From assembly GCF_000485595.1 (NCBI RefSeq), contig NW_014577199.1, positions 299,456 to 328,166 of the forward strand: a DNA stretch of 28,711 nucleotides. The letters are read 5' to 3'. Below are positions 28,011-28,711 of the stretch, in pieces. The position numbers and the translations under genes were made by a program. The notes below the pieces were generated by a model. That model did no database searches. It worked only from the letters and a program-made list of their open reading frames with translations, and was not told the origin of the DNA. This DNA comes from Priapulus caudatus. Its lineage: Eukaryota; Priapulida; Priapulimorpha; Priapulimorphida; Priapulidae. The first letter of the stretch is position 1. Each line of letters begins with the position of its first letter.

Positions 28011-28711
28011 GTAAGCCACACGGACATGGGGAATCTACCGTCAAAATATCGCATAAGTAACGTACGATTCGTTTGCAGCTACGGCACTGCGGGAGTTCAG
28101 GTCGGTGGCGTGCGCCAAAATGCCGTCGTTATACTTCGAGTATCTGGGACCGACGCCGTGTTGCTCTAGCGTGAACGGGTCTACGCCGCATTTGCACGTT
28201 CACCTGTAGATACACGCACGGCGTTTCCGCAGAATCCGATAGCCCCTCAAGCTATGACGGCTGCGATAATGTGCAGTTGTGCTCGCCCTCGCCATACGGG
28301 TCGACCGGACTTGCGGCGCACTTGTCTTCCGCGCTGTTGTGGAGTGCAGGTGCGGATGCGATACGTCTATTCCTCTATATGGGCTCCTCGCTCAACATAG
28401 TCTGTTTGCCTTCATAATTCTCCGTGTACGGGTCTCACTCTCTCTGGCGGCTCTTCGAACGAAGTTTGTAACGGGTCTATTTTCACGCGACTACGTATAT
28501 ATATCCCCCCCCCCTGTCACGCACTATATCATCGCGTTAGTTCCTATACCGTGTGCCGGCACTTCCACCACACATTGCGTATCGTCCTGATAATTGTGCA
28601 TATAGTTGGCTATTCTGATGCTCACGTCGTGAATATATAAACTCCGCAAGAGAGTTCGATACAGAATACCGATGCCTGTGTTATGTTGTTGTGCGCCGCG
28701 CGTTTTTCAAT
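28011..28711. other. sequence after the last candidate exon, nothing recognised
   Basis: Splice-acceptor-like TTTGCAG (28079) and TTTCCGCAG (about 28233) occur, but the frames that follow show no lectin motif. A C-run lies near 28505. No terminator or polyadenylation signal assigned. Confidence 0.45.

Noticed and set aside
28279-28590. 103-codon frame near the end of the window
   Set aside because: No lectin motif or other family resemblance, and no convincing acceptor in phase.

Overview
This window is a repeat-choked stretch of an animal genome, most likely a marine invertebrate; I cannot resolve the phylum. The evidence is a multi-exon gene with GT/AG introns, interstitial CCCTAA (TTAGGG-type) telomeric repeats, a tRNA-derived SINE, several MITEs, a 6.3-kb DNA transposon with long inverted repeats, long microsatellites, and a 10-N assembly gap. 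There is no bacterial-style gene organisation.

The one host gene I can support lies on the + strand and spans almost the whole window. It is a polypeptide N-acetylgalactosaminyltransferase (GALNT, mucin-type O-glycosylation), closest in feel to the GALNT11 type. Its 5' exons (signal anchor, D-x-H motif) are upstream of base 1. Visible exons: two homologous alternatives for the same catalytic segment (1660-1888 and 1971-2199), the Gal/GalNAc-T motif exon (6056-6173), an exon ending the catalytic domain (23377-23586), a linker exon (24616-24753), two ricin-type lectin exons (25070-25186, 26041-26178) and a less certain third lectin exon (27895-28010). Intron phases agree at every junction except the last.

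The most interesting feature is the exon pair. Both copies are exactly 229 nt, start in phase 1, end in phase 2 and are separated by an 82-nt intron. Because 229 is not a multiple of 3, only one copy can be used per transcript. They look like mutually exclusive exons that would swap a stretch next to the acceptor-peptide groove.

Layout: 1-1477, 45-bp minisatellite; 1.66-2.2 kb, exon pair; 2.58-3.89 kb, AT repeat and a palindromic satellite holding a MITE; 4.14-5.1 kb, a small TIR element and an 18-bp minisatellite; 6.06-6.17 kb, exon; 6.26-6.49 kb, interstitial telomeric repeat inside an inverted repeat; 6.2-23.4 kb, a giant intron containing a CCAAT-rich patch, the transposon (8049-14356) inserted into a repeat whose uninterrupted sister copy is at 17250-17440, a CT microsatellite around the gap, a TTAA-flanked MITE carrying a second element nested in its arm with a 5-bp target duplication, a SINE, a repeat with nuclear-receptor half-site arrays, and a GGGAT/GGCAT pentanucleotide tract. 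From 23.4 kb to the end are the remaining exons, separated by GA, CG/TG and CA tracts.
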